From: Campylobacter suis
GTDB taxonomy: Bacteria; Campylobacterota; Campylobacteria; Campylobacterales; Campylobacteraceae
Length of the DNA stretch: 64,000 bases
Reading direction: 5' to 3'
Assembly (NCBI RefSeq): GCF_905120475.1
Contig: NZ_CAJHOE010000001.1
Location: 434,001-498,000 of the forward strand
The notes under the pieces were generated by a model. That model ran no database searches, had not been told where the DNA came from, and was given only the letters and a program-made list of their open reading frames with translations. Position numbers and translations under genes: made by a program. Shown here piece after piece: positions 60,783-64,000 of the stretch (positions within the stretch are counted from its first letter, which is position 1; the number at the start of each line of letters is the position of its first letter).

Positions 60783-62054
60783 ATGCGTAAAATTTTGCCG
60801 ATATTTTTACTTGTTTTGTTTGCAAGCGGAGCTAGCCTAAAAGACATCATCGTTGCAGCCAAGTCAGCCGAGATAGCAAAGATAAAAGAGTTTGAGGCTA
60901 GACAAGCGTACTTAGAGCGAGATAGTGTGAAAAGTGGCTACTTTCCAAGCTTGAGCCTTAATGCAAGTTATAGCTCAACAAGTGGAGATAGACAGCTTTT
61001 GACTCCAAAAGAGAGTTTACTAGCATCTGCTAGTGTAAATTTTATACTTTATGATGGAGGGGCTAGGGAGGCTAGGCTTGATGCTTTAAAATTTAGCCAA
61101 AACGCAAAAGATTTAAGAAGTTTAGAAACAAAAAATTACCTTGCCCTACAATCTGTTTTACTCTACTTTAACGCCTTAAATTTAAATGAGCAGATAAACG
61201 CAAAAAAAGCAGAGATAAAACATTTATCTGAAGCCAAAAATAGACTTGATAAATTTAAAAATGCAGGACTTGCAAGTCTTGATGAGAGCGAGGCGGTAAG
61301 TGCAAAGCTAAGCCTTTCACAAAGCGATGAGATGGCTTTAAAAGCAGCTTTGGCGAATGTTTTTTTGCAGATTGAAACGCTTTGTGGCCTAAAAGATATA
61401 AGCCTTGAAAATTTTTTTATAGATGAGACAAACTTAACTAATAAAAATACTGAAATCATGGCTTTAAATCAAGAAATTTTAGCCACAACACAAGCCCAAA
61501 AGATAGCAAATTCTCAACTTTTACCAACGATTTTTATCAAAAACACATTTTTAAGTTATAAAAACAACTACGACTTTGGAATTTTAAGCCAAAACTATCG
61601 CATGTATCAAGGATATTTGTCAAAAATTTTAAAAGAGGATAGGCAAAATGCAAACGAGATAATGCTTGGCTTTTCTTGGAGTATTTTTGACTTTGGGAAA
61701 ACTCAAAAACAAAGCGAAATAAAAAAGCTTGATACGATAAAAGCAAGCCTAAATTTAGCTTATAAAAGCCGTGAGAATGAGCTAAAGATAAAAAGTATCA
61801 AAAATGATATCGCAGCTATTATCTTTCGCATAGATGCGCTCACATCTGCAAAAGAGGCATCTAGCCTTAGCCTAATGGCTGTTATGAAGCAATACGAGGC
61901 AGGTCTTGCTGGTTATAGCGAGTTTTTAAATGCTGTTGCAAGAGAGTTTGAAGCAAAAAGCGCGTTAAGCATAGCCAAAAACGAGCTTGAGATAAAAAGA
62001 GCAAATTTAGTCTATGAAAATGGCGATGACATTGAAAAAAGGGTTAGACAGTGA
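60783..62054 (+). CDS. TolC-like outer membrane efflux protein
   Basis: 423 residues with signal peptide (MRKILPIFLLVLFASGA) and two repeats of the outer-membrane-factor helical pattern (KSGYFPSLSLNASYSSTSG, ENALKIKSIKNDIAAIIFRI). Forms the outer-membrane duct for the RND pump encoded next. It starts five bases after fliP, and its stop overlaps the adaptor start by four bases, so the efflux operon begins with or reads through from the flagellar genes. Confidence 0.87.
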   Translation: MRKILPIFLLVLFASGASLKDIIVAAKSAEIAKIKEFEARQAYLERDSVKSGYFPSLSLNASYSSTSGDRQLLTPKESLLASASVNFILYDGGAREARLDALKFSQNAKDLRSLETKNYLALQSVLLYFNALNLNEQINAKKAEIKHLSEAKNRLDKFKNAGLASLDESEAVSAKLSLSQSDEMALKAALANVFLQIETLCGLKDISLENFFIDETNLTNKNTEIMALNQEILATTQAQKIANSQLLPTIFIKNTFLSYKNNYDFGILSQNYRMYQGYLSKILKEDRQNANEIMLGFSWSIFDFGKTQKQSEIKKLDTIKASLNLAYKSRENELKIKSIKNDIAAIIFRIDALTSAKEASSLSLMAVMKQYEAGLAGYSEFLNAVAREFEAKSALSIAKNELEIKRANLVYENGDDIEKRVRQ

Positions 62055-62779
62055 GAAAATTTATACTATTTTTATTTAGTTTTACTTGGCTTTATGCAGA
62101 GCAAATTTATGCAAATTTTGATGTTATGCCTGTGCAAAGTGCAAAGCTTGTTTTTAAAAGTTCTGGTGTCATCAGTAATATAAATGCAAGCATTTCAAGC
62201 ACTGTTAAGCAGGGAGAAATTTTAGCTAGCTTAGAAAGTAGCGATGAGAAGTTGGGACTAAAAAATGCCAAAGCTGAACTTCAAAAAGCAAGAGTGGCAA
62301 GTGAGTTTGCGAGTGCGACATTTATGAAGTTTAAAAAGGTTAAAGATGTTACTTCCCAGCAAAGATATGAAGAGACAAAATTTAATTACGAAAATGCTAT
62401 GGCTGAGCTAAAAAGAGCACAAATAAGCGTCGAAAATGCTAAAAATTTACTTGAAAAAAAGCAGCTTCGTGCCCCTTTTGATGGTGTTATAAGTGCAAAA
62501 TTTAGCGAGATAGGAAGTGGAGTTTTGGCACTTAACACCCCTATCTTTGAAATTCTCTCATACCCAGAGGTAAAAATTTTACTTTACATAGATGAAAAGC
62601 ATGCAAATAGCATTAAAATAGGCGATGAGTTTAAATTTAAGATAGCACAAAAAGATGGTAGCGCAAAGATAACACTGATACATCCAACCATTGATACAAG
62701 GTCTAGAAAATTTATTGCCGAAGCTATCACAACTGGTTTTAAGATCGGCTCATTTGGTGAAGGCTTTATCGTAAAATAA
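62051..62779 (+). CDS. RND efflux periplasmic adaptor subunit
   Basis: 242 residues, signal peptide (MRKFILFLFSFTWLYA) then the membrane-fusion-protein layout: a lipoyl half (GVISNINASISSTVKQGEILASLESSDEK), a short coiled coil (about 75-140) and the second lipoyl half (LRAPFDGVISAKFSEIGSGV) and beta barrel. It is shorter than typical AcrA (about 390), lacking most of the C-terminal barrel domain. Stop overlaps the RND gene start (TAATG). Confidence 0.88.
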   Translation: MRKFILFLFSFTWLYAEQIYANFDVMPVQSAKLVFKSSGVISNINASISSTVKQGEILASLESSDEKLGLKNAKAELQKARVASEFASATFMKFKKVKDVTSQQRYEETKFNYENAMAELKRAQISVENAKNLLEKKQLRAPFDGVISAKFSEIGSGVLALNTPIFEILSYPEVKILLYIDEKHANSIKIGDEFKFKIAQKDGSAKITLIHPTIDTRSRKFIAEAITTGFKIGSFGEGFIVK

Positions 62780-64000
62780 TGTATAAATTTGCCATAAATC
62801 GCCCGATCGCCACGCTGATGTTTTTTGCACTACTTATAGTTTTTGGTATTTTTAGTATCAAAAATATGAGTATAAACGCTTACCCGCAAGTTGATATACC
62901 TCTTGTAAAGGTCACAACTTATACAAATGGCGATATGAGCTTGGTTAAAAATAGCATTACAAAGCGTCTGGAGGATGAGTTAAATAGCATTAGCGGCGTA
63001 AAACACATCACTTCGCATAGTTTTGATAACTTAAGTATGATTTTTATAGAATTTTATCTAAATAAAGACATCGAGATTGCGCTAAATGATGTGCGTGACC
63101 GCATTGCTAAAGCAAAAGTGGGTTCACAAAGTGTTGCTGAAAAGATGGGCGCAGCGAGTGAGGAAATTTTTGGCATTTTTATAAGCGCAAAAGATGATAA
63201 TCAAACTGCCTTAATGCACGCTATCGAGCATAAGGCAAGATCGTTTTTGCAGCGCATTAAAGGCGTGGCAGAAGTTGGGGATGTTGGCTTTTTAAAACCT
63301 GAGATAAGTGTGCTTTTGGATGCAGAAAAACTTGATAAATACTCATTAAACGCCTCTAATATCGCAAGTATCATAAAGACACAAAATTTAAAAATGCCGC
63401 TTGGTAAGGTTGAAAATGATAACTCAAAGATAACGCTAAAGTCTGCTTTTGACGCAAAAAGTATTGATGAGATAGCTCAAATTCGCTTGCTTGATGGAGT
63501 GTTTTTAAAAGATGTAGCAAAAGTTGAGTTTGGTGGCTCTGAGCGTGTAAGTTATGCTAGTTTTATAGATAAAAATGGTGCAAAAAATGGCGTTGTTTTG
63601 CAGATAAAAAAGATAAGTGGCGCTGATACTTTACAAATAATAAGCGAGATAAAGAGTAAAACTAATGAGCTTAGCACGCTTCTTGGTGAAAATTTTGATA
63701 TTAAAACCATATACGATAAAAGTATTTTGATAGAACAATATACAAATCAAGCCATTTTTGATATGGTTTTGGGTGTTTTGCTAACAGCGCTTATCGTATT
63801 TTTGTTTTTGCGAAATTTTAGCGGTGCGCTTATTGCAACGATAGCTATACCAACTAGCATTGTTGCTACATTTTTTATCATACATTTGCTTGGAAATGAT
63901 ATAAATCGCCTAACCCTAATCGCGCTTACTATCGGTATCGGGATATTTGTTGATGATGCGATAGTGGTTATAGAAAATATTATAAAACATATACAAAATG
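62779..64000 (+). CDS. RND family efflux permease (3' end outside window)
   Basis: AcrB-type inner-membrane pump, only the first 407 residues are present. The N-terminal helix YKFAINRPIATLMFFALLIVFGIFS, the porter-domain phrase YPQVDIPLVKVTTYTNGDM, and GVKHITSHSFDNLSMI, with a run of helices (VLGVLLTALIVFLFLRNFSGALIATIAIPTSIVATFFI) followed by the proton-relay helix start (LTLIALTIGIGIFVDDAIVVIENI, two adjacent Asp). Probably removes hydrophobic toxicants with the TolC and adaptor proteins of this operon. Confidence 0.92.
   Translation, partial: MYKFAINRPIATLMFFALLIVFGIFSIKNMSINAYPQVDIPLVKVTTYTNGDMSLVKNSITKRLEDELNSISGVKHITSHSFDNLSMIFIEFYLNKDIEIALNDVRDRIAKAKVGSQSVAEKMGAASEEIFGIFISAKDDNQTALMHAIEHKARSFLQRIKGVAEVGDVGFLKPEISVLLDAEKLDKYSLNASNIASIIKTQNLKMPLGKVENDNSKITLKSAFDAKSIDEIAQIRLLDGVFLKDVAKVEFGGSERVSYASFIDKNGAKNGVVLQIKKISGADTLQIISEIKSKTNELSTLLGENFDIKTIYDKSILIEQYTNQAIFDMVLGVLLTALIVFLFLRNFSGALIATIAIPTSIVATFFIIHLLGNDINRLTLIALTIGIGIFVDDAIVVIENIIKHIQN

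Overview
The window comes from an epsilonproteobacterium, almost certainly a Campylobacter outside the C. jejuni/coli group. The basis is an AT-rich sequence, a porin whose N-terminus matches the Campylobacter major outer membrane protein, a PEB4-type chaperone next to nth and fba, the glmU-coaBC-(unknown)-uppS-prepilin peptidase-LptF/G-truA gene order, a two-gene flgF/flgG operon behind a sigma-54 promoter, and a CiaD-like gene directly before the CCA-enzyme gene. No tRNA, rRNA, insertion sequence or CRISPR array was found. Most of the window is conserved chromosomal backbone.

Layout. 1-2.4 kb: end of grpE, and dnaK. 2.4-9.9 kb (minus strand): dsbD, the major porin, a DUF937 protein plus Kbp (BON-LysM), a flagellin-like protein, hisD and a PLP-dependent deaminase. 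9.9-14.2 kb: OmpA/MotB-like and MotA-like pair, class II aldolase, PEB4. 14.3-20.4 kb: nth, a YgbA-type protein, kdsB, thrC, lpxK, a DegT aminotransferase, nadE. 20.5-25.8 kb: a metallo-hydrolase, a hotdog protein/cmoB/small lipoprotein group (the Cj0977-Cj0976-Cj0978c arrangement), a Tat-exported transglutaminase with MerT/MerP-like genes, and pepD. 26-30 kb: rpoD diverging from flgF-flgG. 30-33 kb: a broken dcuA-type C4-dicarboxylate carrier followed by periplasmic asparaginase. 34-41 kb: leuD-leuB, a TPR-like gene, the CiaD-like gene, cca, trmL, a secreted EEP-family hydrolase, glyS. 41-44.2 kb: a frameshifted outer-membrane barrel gene, an HTH remnant, a frameshifted modD, and an AGCS sodium:alanine symporter. 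44.4-49.3 kb: the accessory cluster described below. 49.4-51.4 kb: a small acidic protein, an M23 peptidase and a decayed suppressor-of-fused gene. 51.4-64 kb: a TRIC/UPF0126 channel, truA, LptF/G, prepilin peptidase, uppS, coaBC, glmU, motA-motB-fliP, and a TolC-adaptor-RND efflux operon cut by the window end.

The most interesting region is 44.4-49.3 kb. A single minus-strand run encodes, in transcription order, a Fur-family regulator, a stand-alone HMA-like domain protein, a ferritin-like protein with a C-terminal membrane segment, a lysine-rich single-membrane-segment protein, a glycine-rich membrane protein, a small YtxH-like protein, a divergent P1B ATPase with Ser-Cys-Ala in place of the Cys-Pro-Cys motif, and a small basic-tailed membrane protein. 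Fur-box-like sequences lie between the regulator and the next gene. As far as I recall the published ferrosome (fez) systems, where a P1B-6 ATPase (FezB) and small membrane proteins build iron-storage organelles under Fur control, this gene set resembles one. That assignment is inference.

Three genes carry single-base lesions (the dcuA-type gene, the barrel gene and modD), and the suppressor-of-fused gene is decayed at many sites. The single-base cases could be true pseudogenes or residual indel errors in the assembly. Several intrinsic terminators and a textbook sigma-54 promoter are also listed.
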